From positions 208,654,254 through 208,718,253 of the forward strand of contig NC_061509.1 in NCBI RefSeq assembly GCF_022539505.1: DNA of 64,000 nucleotides, written 5' to 3'. A program made the translations under genes and the position numbers. This stretch comes from Lolium rigidum. Lineage: Eukaryota > Streptophyta > Magnoliopsida > Poales > Poaceae. The notes beneath the pieces were generated by a model. The model saw nothing but the letters and a program-made list of their open reading frames with translations. It made no database searches and was not told where the DNA came from. This document shows, one piece after another, positions 21,981-33,300 of this stretch (positions are counted from its first letter, which is position 1; each line of letters starts with the position of its first letter).

Positions 21981-23034
21981 TGTTGAGGACATTCCAACCG
22001 AACTACTACCTCCGTCATTTCAAGATGAAGACGATGTTGCTGTGAAGCTCAACTTCAATGAAGGTAGGATTGGACCTATGACAAGAGCTCGTGCGAAGCT
22101 ACTAAAACAACAAGTGAACTTGTTCTTAAACGATACTTTGATTGATGAGAATTTTATACTACCTAAGTCCTTTGACTTGTGTATGATCAGGTACGAGGAT
22201 AAAGGAAGCATCGCACGAGTAGGAGGAGAACAACTGGACATTGTGCTGGACATGAAGACACACCATGGACGCGCGAAGCAGGAGAGGGAGGCATGCGCGA
22301 ACGAGGGAGAAGAAGTCCAGGTCGGCGCCACGCCCGGCGCAACCGACCGCCACGACGGCCGGTTCGGCCACACGTCCGGTCATACCGGCTCCCACGCCGG
22401 ATGAGCCCGGTCGGCGCCCGCCGGCTCCTACGCCGGTGTCATCCGGATGGGATACTGAGAGCCCTGCCCCTTGGCCCGGAGGCAGCCCGGCGCCTGGTCC
22501 GGTTTCGACCGGCCCGCCCGGTCCCTGGCCCGGTCCGACCGGCCCCCACGCCGGCCGAGTCCGTGTTAGTTTTGGACCAGATCCCGATCTGGGTCGGTTT
22601 ATTATTGTTATTTTCGACTTCTGGTCGTCCTGAACCCATATATAAGTGCCCAGGACGCCCCAAAACAGACTCAGACCACGCTTAAGATAAACCCTGGTTT
22701 ATAGTTGATTGCTTTGCAACTCTATTGAACCTATACACCAATTCACCTCGATATGGTGTTTTGCTACTGAAAGTTTGTGTGATCTACTGTTCTATTGGGA
22801 ATGAGAAGGTTGCAATTTACCGCTTCATGGTCGGCGGCTACGTGCGCAAGTGTATGGAATTGCGAATATCTTGCAGTATTGAGAGTTGTTGCATTGGCGA
22901 TAGGAATCAATTGAGAGACTCGTCAGCGTCATACAAGTTATCATGCACTTCATTATCGTGTATCTCCGATGTGTTCATCGCGTGTTCATCACCATCCACC
23001 TCGCTTACTGAGAAGATCGGGCAACCCCTTATCA
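21981..23034 (+). repeat. 5' LTR of the CRM-like element (1054 bp)
   Basis: It starts TGTTGAGGACATTCC and ends CCCCTTATCA, next to a tRNA primer site. The first 200 bases remain open in the pol frame (MTRARAKLLKQQ) as in the right LTR. A TATA motif lies at 22639-22646. A GC-rich stretch with repeated CCGGT and CCCGG motifs lies at 22300-22560. Confidence 0.9.
22639..22646 (+). promoter_or_regulatory. TATA box of the CRM-like 5' LTR
   Basis: TATATAAG, 100 to 350 bp downstream of the GC-rich LTR part. The right LTR has the same motif at 51763-51770. It is the likely Pol II core promoter of the element. Confidence 0.6.
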
Positions 23035-23037
23035 TCT

Positions 23038-23050
23038 TGGTATCAGATTT
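23038..23050 (+). promoter_or_regulatory. primer-binding site, initiator-tRNA-Met type
   Basis: TGGTATCAGA starts three bases after the LTR end and matches the complement of the 3' end of plant initiator tRNA-Met (TGGTATCAGAGC) over its first ten bases. The downstream bases (TTTCA) have diverged. Confidence 0.8.
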
Positions 23051-24060
23051 CAGCGTTTCCACGGTAAGCCATCCACAATCCACCCCCATAGTTGAGTTGT
23101 GACTGTTTTCCTATACAGAAAAAGCCAAAAATATTAGAGTCAGGGTTTGCCATAGCCTTAGATTGCATCAATTTCGAGTTTTAGTTGCTTTTTGCGTACT
23201 TTTTTCTTCCATCTGGTAGATTGTCTAGGCTTTGAGTGTAGCTATCATCTTGTTTGCAGTTTTTGTTGCTTTCTTTCCACATAGCGTACATTTTGCTTGT
23301 TCCCAACCATAGACACAGCCTTTCGACATACGTGACTAGAAACTTTTCCCAAAGAGACTAGTTTACCGCTCGACAGGCTGCTCTTTAGGTTTTCGGTGCT
23401 TTGTAATTTCTATTGGCCGTGTTACAAGGATTAGAGTCATAAAATCTATTTTTTTTAAGAAGCAAAAAGAGCTACAAGTGCTGCGTGTGATAAAAAGAAA
23501 AATAAAAAAAGTGAAGTGCTAGTAAGATCAAGTGAAGGCCTAGTTTAGTTTTCTGCACCCGTAGTTGAGCAATCTTGTGCCTGTTCCGTTGAGCTTTGCT
23601 AGTGTCTCTCGAGTGCATTGCAACATTATTCATCCATATATTTGCATTGCCACATTTATCGCCTTGTGTGAGTATCCTTGGTTGTTTTCCATGGTCAGCG
23701 CTAGAGCTTGTTCTTGGTGCAAATAGGTAGCCTACCTACAGCCCCACATATATCCTGCTTTATCGTGTGATTGTTCTTATACTCTTGATATTCGCTTCGC
23801 TACATCCGTGCACTAGTTCGTCAATCCAAGTTGGTAAGCAATACTAATTCACTTTGGAGCGGTAAGATTTACCTTTTTTTATAAGTTTTGATGTGGTTTC
23901 TGTGACGGTGTGTCACCTACTATTGGGTCGGCCATGGCTATATGACCGTTCTGTGCAACATAATGGCCGCGCCAATACAAATCACTTGGAGTTCAAGGGC
24001 AAGAAAATTAACTTGCAGCCTATATCACCATAACAAATTGTCAATGAATCTCGTCATAAG
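23051..24060 (+). other. leader of the CRM-like element; gag absent
   Basis: About 1 kb between the primer site and the first pol frame has no gag motif and no CCHC knuckle. It is AT-rich and contains only short frames. A gypsy element should have about 1 kb or more of gag here, so an internal deletion or replacement is inferred. Confidence 0.55.
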
Positions 24061-24072
24061 ACTGAAGTTAAC

Positions 24073-25315
24073 TTGGAGGATGCATCCATAGATAGGCGAC
24101 AGAATTGTAATGTCGTGAGTGATATAACAAAAAGTGAGAGAGTGAATTCCTTAGTCCTACTAGCCACCAGAGAGGATATGAGAGAATTTAGTGAGGATCC
24201 TACAACCATGCATCTTGTGCTCATGTACAAGGGTGAGGTTTTGGTTTCTAACGACATGACCCCTATTTCTCTTGATGTTTCTCATGTTTTGCAGGAATTC
24301 AGCAACGTGTTTCCGGAGGAGGTGCCCGCAGGATTGCCACCATTACGTGGTATTGAGCATCAAATTGACTCGATCCCCGGCGCCTCGCTGCCCAATAGGG
24401 CGCCATATAGGAAGAACCCCGAAGAGACGAAGGAAATACAAAAACAAGTGCAAGCGCTACTCGACAAAGGTTATATTCGCATAAGCCTAAGTACTTGTGA
24501 TGTTCCTGTTATTTTTGTTCCTAAGAAAGATCGTACATGGCGCATGCGTGTAGATTGTAGAGTGATAAACAACATTACTATTCGATATCGTCATCCTATT
24601 CCCCCTTTAGAGGATATGCTAGATGAATTGAGTGGTGTTGTTGTTTTCTCTAAAATTGATTTGCGTAGTGGTTATCATCAAATTAGGATGAAAGAGGGGC
24701 ATGAATGGAAAACAACCTTTAAAATAAAATTTTATTTATATGAGTGGTTAGTAATTTCTTTTGGTTTAACTAATGCACCTAGCACTTTCATGAGACTGAT
24801 GAACCATGTTTTGCGTGATTTTATTGGTAAGTTTGTGCTTGTGTACTTTGATGACATATTAATTTACAGCCACAATGAATCTGATCAGACTATGCATATT
24901 CGACATGTTTTACAAGTGTTGCGTGATAATAAACTCTATGGTAAACTTGAGAAGTGCACATTTTGCAAAGATAAGGTCATATTTCTGGGTTATGTTGTCT
25001 CTAAACATGGAGTAGAGGTAGATTCATCTAAAATTGAAGCAATTCAAAATTGGCCTACTCCCATGAGTGTGAGTCAAGTACGAAGTTTTCATGGTCTTGC
25101 TGGGTTTTATAGAAGATTTGTACCCAATTTTAGTACTATTGCTGCACCTTTGAATGAATTGATTAAAAGGGTGTTGTATTTGAGTGGGGCGCAGTCCAAG
25201 ATCATGCATTTGATGAGCTAAAACCTATGTTAACTTCTGCACCGTTGCTTGCACTTCCTGATTTCAATAAGCAGTTTGAGATTAAATGTGATGCTAGTGG
25301 TATTGGAATTGGTGG
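24073..25315 (+). pseudogene. CRM-like pol, part 1: reverse transcriptase and start of RNase H
   Basis: The frame (382 codons to 25221) begins in the protease-RT linker, then reads FSNVFPEEVPAGLPPLRGIE, CDVPVIFVPKKDRTWRM, FSKIDLRSGYHQIRMKEG and the catalytic VYFDDILIYS with both aspartates. The thumb FHGLAGFYRRFVPNFSTI follows. A frameshift near 25170-25180 ends the frame. RNase H then starts in another frame (KQFEIKCDASGIGIGGV near 25265-25315) and is cut by the Tat LTR at 25316; it resumes after 49513. Protease is not recognisable upstream. The RT core itself looks undamaged. Confidence 0.85.
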
Positions 25316-25874
25316 TGTCGTTGCCTATTCGACGGTATTCCAGAGGAGGGATCCTCATGGAGGGGAGAAGAAGTAGGAGCCATAGGGCGGAGAGTCCTCG
25401 GGACGGTGGTATGCGATTTACCCAGCTTCGGAACACCTGCTCGAAGACAGGGTCTACTGCTGCTTGTCTGGAATTATCTGGGCGCTTTCTCGTTGTTACA
25501 GAGAGTTGTGGTTGTGCCTTTAGGGATCCCAGGATCCGGCTTATAAAGGCGCACGGATCTAGGGTTTACATGGAGAGTCCTAGCCGGAATACAAGTTGCC
25601 TAACTACGGTACAAAGTCTTGCCGTGTATGTCAAGGATCCGCCTTCCATCTATGTCGTGCAGGATCCGGATACCTTATGGGCCTCCACGGATCCGGCCTT
25701 CTTCGTAGGTCGGTTGAGATCCGGCTCCTTGCTCCTGGGCTGGACTTCATCCTTCAGGATCTACAACAACTGGGCCGCCCGATGGGCCACATGCCACATC
25801 ACCATCTATGGGCCACCCGGGCGTGCCGGATCTAGGCCATGCCGTTGATATACCCATAAATTATACCCACAACA
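25316..25874 (-). repeat. 3' LTR of the Tat element (559 bp)
   Basis: On the plus strand it begins TGTCGTTGCCTATTCGACGG and ends TATACCCACAACA. A near-palindromic TATA motif CTTATAAAG (25540-25548) reads as CTTTATAAG in the element's sense. The 199-codon plus-strand frame over it is only LTR sequence. Confidence 0.92.
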
Positions 25875-25888
25875 GTAGCCCCCGAAGT
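25875..25888 (-). promoter_or_regulatory. polypurine tract of the Tat element
   Basis: On the minus strand the purine-rich CTTCGGGGGCTAC directly precedes the TG of the 3' LTR. Its position confirms that the left LTR is the 3' one. Confidence 0.75.
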
Positions 25889-26223
25889 TCTCCGAGATTC
25901 ATCATTCCTCCGACTTCAATTAACTCGGTTCCGAAGAGAATCTTGAAGAGCTTCTAAACTTTACTTGTTTCCGATGTCATGTTCCCGGAAATCATCTGTT
26001 CTTCAATAACGGCAACGTAGCATATTTTCCACCTTTCCCGCGCACAATTTCCTCTTTTCCCGCGCTAAATCTTCGGAGATGTGAATCTCTAGCCGGAAAT
26101 TTCGGGAACGCACAGTTAAGTTACCTCCAACGGCTTTCAACCTAAGACACGTGTCACGCATCCAACGGCGTGACCATTCCGTTTCCACCGTCGGATCCGA
26201 AACGCGAATCTGCGCGCGAGGTC
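25889..26223 (+). other. spacer between Tat polypurine tract and the antisense-gene promoter
   Basis: No coding frame is evident. It lies upstream of the TATA motif of the plus-strand gene and so may hold its proximal promoter. Confidence 0.4.
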
Positions 26224-26231
26224 TATAAATA
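26224..26231 (+). promoter_or_regulatory. TATA box, putative promoter of the Tat antisense gene
   Basis: TATAAATA followed by a C-rich stretch and a pyrimidine-rich leader (CTTCTTCATTCTTTCACC) has the look of a plant Pol II core promoter. It is on the plus strand, opposite to the retrotransposon genes, about 480 bases upstream of the first recognisable coding exon. Confidence 0.5.
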
Positions 26232-26704
26232 CCCCCGCATGCGGTAACTTCTTCATTCTTTCACCATTTTCACCTACTTCATCTTCCTCCTTCGACCCGC
26301 CGATCGGATCTCAACTCCGGCGAACTCACCCGCGGGAAGCTTCGTTCGCCGCCGTTCCAAGCCTCCCCTCACACCAAGATCACCACGGTTGAGCGGTAAA
26401 TTCACCCCGCCGCCGATTCGTGGTCAAGTGGAGGTTTTAGCTTCAAGTCCGGCGACCTCGACTTCGCCGGAGCACCGCAGGACCACCGCGCCATTAACGG
26501 TATGTGCGCCGGCCTTGTAGAAGAAAAAGTAGTCTAGCGTAGATCCGGTTACTCAATCTAGTTTTGCATGGGTGCAGCCGGAAGCATGTCACATAGTTCA
26601 CCATAATGTACTGGTAGTTCTCTGAATAGTCCAGAACCCAGCACATTAGAACCAAGCTGCCCGGAACCCCTTGCATTCTTGCCACCATATGTTTCCGACA
26701 TCAG

Positions 26705-29700
26705 ATTAGCTCAACCATTCTCCGCCTCTTCCAGCACTGCACTAGGCCGGATCCCCACCCTCCAAGAAATCCAATAAGAACTTGAGGGACAAGCTAGGAT
26801 GGCTGCTAAGGTGCAGGAGGCGGAAGCGAAGAAGGCTTCCAAGGCCCGGATCCGAGAAGGCGAAAGGGGACAGTGGTGGCCCTGTGAAACCACGGATGCA
26901 GAACTTAGGGAACTCCAGAATGAGGGCATGATCTCCTCGCATTGGATTTTCATGCGCGACTCCGACGTCCCCAAACCAGACGCGGACGAAAGGGTCCTGA
27001 CAAAAGCCTGGGTTGAGCGCGGTCTATCGCTCCCCTATTCGGAATTTTTCCTCTCCATCCTCGACACATACGGACTTAAACCTCATAACATCTGTCCAAA
27101 CTCATACCTCCTCCTCTCCAACTTTGCAACGCTTTGTGAAGGGCATCTCGGAATCCGCCCGGATGTCCGGCTATGGCAGTTTTTCTTCCGGGTGAAGAAA
27201 GAAACGAAGGACAAGGCCATGGTGAACTGCGGGAGCATGACTTTTATGCTCCGACCTGGTCGCATGTATCCACCCCATGACTCCCACTAATCCGTCCGGT
27301 ACTGGGACGCCGGATGGTTATATGAGAAGAACATCACAGTTCCGGGTGTCCACGAAGGACTGCCCAAGTTCATCAACGAGCCCCCGGAAGAGCGCGATAG
27401 CTGGAGCCTTGTTCCCACGCTTGCCCAGTTTCCGATACTGGAGAAAGCAGCGCGAAGAATCTCTTGGTTAGTCCAAGATGGGCTAACCGGAACTCAACTC
27501 ACTTTAAGCTGGTTCTCTCGGCGGATCTAGCCACTGCGGTACAACGCGCGTTTAATCTGCGCATACACCGGGGCGGATGACCTTCTCCGAGCAACCCGCC
27601 ATGACCTTCCGGCTGATTCCCTTAAGAGGAGAATCAAAACGCTTGTGAAGATTGGCCGGGGCCAACCGATCCCGGAGTTAATCAAGGATATCAAGGCAAA
27701 CGACCAATGTCCTCCGGTAAGCTCTAGTTCCTTTGTCATTCTTAACTTCACATATTTTCGATGTGTTCTAACTTACTTTTAATTCCTCTTCCAGCTCGAT
27801 ACTTTGGCGGAGGAAAATTTACGCACCATACTCCGTGTTCCCGTCAGCGGCGAAGCGGCGGAGGAGGATCCGGAGGACGACGACGAAGAAGAGGAGCATG
27901 TGCCTCGCAAGGCTGCCCCTCGACCTACTAAGCGTCCCCCCGCCAAAGCTTCCGGCTCCGAAGCCGGAGCTAGCGGCGAGGCCTCCGCCAAGAAGGCCAA
28001 GACAGTGAAGCCCCCCCACTGGATTCCAGGAAGGCGGAGCGCGAGCGCATTAAACTGCTGTCAACAGCAGGAAAGCGATCGCGCCCTATCATTCCCGGCG
28101 CCACATAAGTCTCCGAGTACGGCGCATCTTTGTTTCGATAGAACTTGCTATTTATTCATTTCCTCGTTTGTTTGCAGGAATCCGACTACCACCACCACCA
28201 TGCGGACCAACGTCCAAGAGCCCATCACCAAGTACATGAAAAAGTCTCCGGCCGTCGGCCCTCCGACACCAGCTCCGCCAAGCACCTCACACGCGACTCC
28301 CCAACCGTCTCCACCTCAAGCTGAGAGATCTCCCCCTCCTGCTACCGGAACTCCCGTGGAGATGATTCCGGTGAGTAGCGAAAAGGTGGGCGGAGAAAGC
28401 TCCGGGGCAAAGCAACATGCCCATGAAGAAGCTGAAGTACAAGGCCGAGAGAAGGCGGAAGTCAACTCTTCGGGACAAGCTGATGTTGCGGGCAGTGACA
28501 TTGTCATTTTTTCGAAGAACTTCGGAGATCCGACTGATCTTACCTCCACCCCCAAGGCTTATGCCACCAAGTTTTTTAACAAGCTTACTGAGGCGGAAAA
28601 GTGGGATCTTGAACAAGATCTGCTTAACGCCATGTTGAACAACGCCTGGGGAAAGCCTGATGCCGAGTCGTCGGAGATTCAGGACATCAAGAAGGAGGTC
28701 GGTCAGTTCTTCGAAAAGCTCCTCTGCAAGCATAAGGTACTTCCTAGTAGCCCCCAAGTATATAGGCGGAAACTAGTTACTAGTTAGCACCTAAATACTT
28801 AGAAAAGACTCAAACTGAAGAAGATTTTAAAATTTCTTGGTAGCCCCCAAGCATTATGGTGGAAAAGTTTCCGGCAATAATGCTTCAGAAGGACTTACTT
28901 GTAGGATAACCGGAACTTACTCCTGCTCTATTTTTACTTACAGGAACAGCAGGCTCTGCACTATGAGCTACATAAAAATATTGCCCTGCAGCGCCGCGTT
29001 ACCCTGAGCCAGGCGGAGAAGATTCAAGCTTTTAAGCAGGAGAACGCGGATCTGAAGAAGCAGCTGTCAGTCGCCCAAGGTTGGTTTCCGTCTGACTTGT
29101 CAATAATTCATGATCCGAATTCCAAATTGATTTTGATTTATCTTGGATAGGTGCATCCTCTTCCCTCGCCGCAGCATCCTCCGAGCTCGAGACTCTGCGC
29201 TCCTCCCAGAAAAATCTAGAGGCGAGGCTTGCTGAGGTGGAGAAAAAGCTGGCGGAAAAGAACTCAGAACTCATTCGGAAGGAGGGTGAATTCGAGTTAA
29301 AAATAAAAGTTGATAGTGAAACCATCCAGAAGCAACAGAAGGAGCTCGGCGGACTCCGGAGTTACATGGAGATGGCGGAGAAGCACTGGGACTTGCTCAA
29401 CAAGGACGTCATGGGTATAACTCTGAAGTTCATATAATAATGTATGTGCTAAACTCAATCTTTATGCTTATCTCTAATCGTCTCATGCAGAGCCTCTTGG
29501 ATACACTGAGGAGCGTCGGAACCAGTTCCCCCGAGATGATCTTCTTCAGCTCGCTGGAGATGACTGCAAGGACCTCATCTCAGCTTCCCGGAAGATTTGC
29601 CACAACTTGGCAATCAAGAAGAGCCGAACTTGCGAAGTTCGCAAGCTTATCCAGAGAATGGACATTCTTCCGGAACTGGTAGTGGATCTGCAGGCGTCAT

Positions 29701-30146
29701 CAGCCCGAGGTGCTGCTGCCATGTCCTTGGCTATGTGCCTAGCACATAACCCGGGTCTTGATATTGACAGGGTGACTTCCGGTGTTCCTCCGAACTTGGA
29801 CGTCAATGCGCTGCTGGATGCGGTTAGTGGCTACGACACCCGCATCGCCCGGAGGATCTGCCAAGATGAGTTTTACGATAAGGTGGTTCTTCCAGCCGAC
29901 GAACCTCTTGAAGCAGAGCTCCATAAGAAACGCGAGGCGGAAGCTCGACCTGCCCAATCTGGAAGTCAATATACCTGGACGAGCTCCAAGGATGCCTCGA
30001 AGGGAAAATCCAAGGGCGGCGCAGTATCTCCGGATGAGGATGACGAAGAGAGTGATGATGATGTCTCATCTCCGGCCAAAGGCGAAGAAGGAGGTGATCC
30101 AAAGGTTGATGACAAGGGTGAAGCCTCTCCGGCTAGGGAGAAGTAG
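26705..30146 (+). pseudogene. spliced antisense gene of the Tat element, 'putative gypsy type transposon' (Transposase_28-like) protein
   Basis: Exon-like coding blocks are separated by introns with GT...AG ends. Likely exons: about 26705-27716, 27795-28111, 28178-28736, 28944-29079, 29151-29414 and 29491-30146. Exon 1 carries the domain found in plant proteins named putative gypsy-type transposon (Transposase_28): SLPYSEFFLSILDTYGLKPH, then LCEGHLGIRPDVRLWQFFF. The middle is acidic and proline-rich; exons 4-5 look coiled-coil (LEARLAEVEKKLAEKNSEL); the C-terminus is acidic. Damage: TAA at 26775-26777, a frameshift near 27285, another stop near 27529, a C-run frameshift near 28015, and the second donor reading ATAAGT. 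Function is unknown; antisense ORFs here are known from Tat elements. Confidence 0.75.
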
Positions 30147-30708
30147 AAAAACTTATTCCTGCGGGAAGAAAACAATGCATCATTTTGGCCCCATCGAGGG
30201 TTTGTAATATAAATTAAATTCTTAAGTAGGTAGGGACGAAACACTTATGCATGGGCGGAAAAAACTTATCCTGCTATCCTTTAAGATTATTTGCATGTTT
30301 CGTTTGTTGAAAGCAAGTGCTGGTTTTTATGTTTTTCGGCTTGCTCACTTGACCTTCCACGAGCCAGAAACGCTCGCCAGCGGCGATGAAGCCCAATGGC
30401 AATCCGTCAATAACCGCGGAAACAAGCCCCCAGCCAAGGTGCCGGAAGTCGCTACCAGGAATCCATGAGTTCGCAACAGAAAGCATTTCCACCAGAAAAC
30501 TTAAGCTTACGTCCTAAAGGACGATTTTGAAAATCACAACTTTCATACACGCCTAGGCGGAAATATCCAGCTCTCCGATTTTAGTCGGAAAACATACACG
30601 ATCTAAAAATGAACAAGTAAAGGAGGTAAAAGACTCAAAGAGTGAACCAGATGCTTTATTTCATTGATCATGTATAACTACTAGAGAGTATGTAACTCGA
30701 AAAAATTG
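30147..30708. other. convergent 3' region between the antisense gene and Tat integrase
   Basis: The plus-strand gene ends at 30146 and the minus-strand integrase at 30709, so both 3' ends face each other across about 560 bp. AT-rich stretches (TAATATAAATTAAATTC near 30208) could serve as polyadenylation signals. No other gene is seen. Confidence 0.5.
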
Positions 30709-33300
30709 CTAAGTGTGGAAAGGACGTAGCTGTGCAATGTTCCAGGGATGATCTGTCTCATCGTAGATGTCATCCGGATCCTCTCGTTTTATTTTTCGGT
30801 ACCAATTAGCAGGTCTATCTTTTAATTCCCGGAAATCGACAAGTTAGTATGATCCGTTATGAAGCACTTTGCTGATGACAAAGGGTCCTTCCCATGGAGA
30901 TTGCAACTTGTGATCTTTCACTTGGCGAAGGCGGAGGACCAAGTCTCCGGCCATGAACGAGCGATTCCGAACTCGACGGCTGTGATAGCGTCGGAGTTTC
31001 TACTGGTAGATGGTGGAACGTTGGTTAGCTAAATTCCGAGCTTCTTCGATCAGGTCCACAGAAAGCTGTCGAGCCTCGTCAGCAGTTTCTTCATTGTAGG
31101 TGGAGACTCGCGGTGAATCGTGGATGATATCGGAGGGGAGCACGGCTTCGGATCCGTATACCAGGAAGAACGGAGTAAATCCGGTTGACCCGTTAGGGGT
31201 AGTTCGTAAACTCCAGAGAACAGAGTCTAACTCATCAGTCGTTTAATTCTGGATAGTATGAGGCCGTTGGCTCTTTCGACCTGATCATTGGATTGTGGAT
31301 GAGCCACAGATGCAATGTCAAGCCGGATCCCTACGTCATTGCAATAATCCTTCAATTCTCCTTGTGCGAAGTTCGTGCCATTGTCTGTGATTTTGTTGTG
31401 TGGGATGCCGAATCTCGTCACGAGGCTGCAAACAAATTTTAGTGCCGTAGCACCGTCGGCTTTTCTCACTGGCTTTGCCTCGATCCACTTACTGAACTTG
31501 TCAACAGCGACCAGGAGGTACTGCTGCGTGTAGTTGACACGTCCGTTGGGAACCCCAAGAGGAAGGTGTGATGCGCACAGCAGTAAGTTTCCCTCAGTAA
31601 GAAACCAAGGTTATCGAACCAGTAGGAGTCAAGGAACACGTGAAGGTTGTTGGTGGCGGAGTGTAGTGCGGCGCAACACCAGGGATTCCGGCGCCAACGT
31701 GGAACCTGCACAACACAATCAAAGTACTTTTCCCCTACGTAACAGTGAGGTTGTCAATCTCACCGGCTTGCTGTAAACAAAGGATTAGATGTATAGTGTG
31801 GATGATGATGTTTGTTTGCGAAGAACTGTAAAGAACAATTGCAGTAGATTGTATTTCAGATGTAAAGAATTGGACCGGGGTCCACAGTTCACTAGTGGTG
31901 TCTCTCCCATAAGATAAACATATGTTGGGTGAACAAATTACAGTTGGGCAATTGACAAATAAAGAAGGCATAACAATGCACATACATATATCATGACGAG
32001 CACTATGAGATTTAATCAGGGCATTACGACAAAGTACATAGACCGCTATCCAGCATGCATCTATGCCTAAAAAGTCCACCTTCAGGTTATCATCCGAACC
32101 CCCTCCAGTATTAAGTTGCAAACAACGGACAATTGCATTAAGTATGGTGCGTAATGTAATCAACACAAATATCCTTAGACAAAGAATCGATGTTTTATCC
32201 CTAGTGGCAACAAGCACATCCACAACCTTAGAACTTTCGTCACATCGTCCTGCGATTCAATGGAGGCATGAACCCACTATCGAGCATAAATACTCCCTCT
32301 TGGAGTCACAAGTATCAACTTGGCCGGAGCCTCTACTAGCAACGGAGAGCATGCAAGAACATAAACAACATATATGATAGATTGATAATCAACTTGACAT
32401 AGTATTCAATATTCATCGGATCCCAACAAACACAACATGTAGCATTACAAATAGATGATCTTGATCATGATAGGCAGCTCACAAGATCTAACATGATAGC
32501 ACAATGAGGAGAAGACAACCATCTAGCTACTGCTATGGACCCATAGTCCAGGGGTGAACTACTCACACATCGATCCGGAGGAGATCATGGCGATGAAGAG
32601 ACCTCCGGGAGATGATTCCCCTCTCCGGCCGGGTGCCGGAGGCGATCTCCTGAATCCCCCGAGATGGGATTGGCGGCGGTGGCGTCTCTGGAAGGTTTTC
32701 CGTATCGTGGCTCTCTGTACTGGATTTATTATCGACGAAGGCTTCTTATAGGCGGAAGGGCGGAGTCGGAGAAGTCACGGGGGCCCCACACGCTAGGGCC
32801 ACGCGGGCCCCCCTTAGGCCACGCCGCCCTAGTGTGGCGGCGCCCCGTGGCCCCACTTCGTTTCTCCCTCGGTCTTCTGGAAGCTTCGTGGAAAAATAGA
32901 ACCCTGGGCGTTGATTTCGTCCAATTCCGAGAATATTTCCTTACTAGGATTTCTGAAACCAAAAACGAGCAGAAAACAAGAATCGGCTCTTCGGCATCTC
33001 GTCAATAGGTTAGTGCCGGAAAATGCATAATAATGACATATAATGTGTATAAAACATGTGAGTATCATCATAAAAGTAGCATGGAACATAAGAAATTATA
33101 GATACGTTTGGGACGTATCAGGTACTCAAAACCGCCAGGAGATGATTTCTTTAACTTTCCAACCATATCGAGCCCCCAGACCGCAAACGGCCAGGTGATA
33201 GGGATGGTCTTCAGCTCTTTGGCTGAAACATTTGGTTGAGTAGCATAGTACTGACAACCTCGTCAAGTTTTTACCAGTTTGTCAGCGTCTTCTTTAGCTG
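30709..33300 (-). pseudogene. Tat integrase, split by a solo LTR
   Basis: Integrase on the minus strand, interrupted by the solo LTR at 31522-33120. The first core part (33121-33210) holds the first catalytic Asp in WGLDMVGK. The second part (31521-30709) reads DKFSKWIEAKPV, the second Asp in NKITDNGTNFAQGELK and the Glu in SVAHPQSNDQVERANG. All three catalytic acids are thus retained. The C-terminus ends WNIAQLRPFHT before a TAG at 30709-30711, a usual Tat ending. A stop or frameshift near 31226 breaks the distal part. The zinc-binding histidines lie at the end of the preceding frame. Confidence 0.83.
31522..33120 (-). repeat. solo LTR of an Athila-like element (1599 bp)
   Basis: It is flanked by a perfect 5-bp target duplication GGTAC (31517-31521 and 33121-33125), with integrase sequence continuing on both sides. 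On the minus strand it begins TGATACGTCCCAAACG and ends CACGCAGCA. It is closely similar over its full length to the two LTRs of the element at 37938-47467. No internal retrotransposon sequence remains, so it is a solo LTR left by LTR-LTR recombination. Confidence 0.93.

Noticed and set aside
25249..25848. 199-codon plus-strand frame, repeated at 48955-49482
   Set aside because: It lies in both LTRs of the Tat element, antisense to it, and is a chance frame in LTR sequence.
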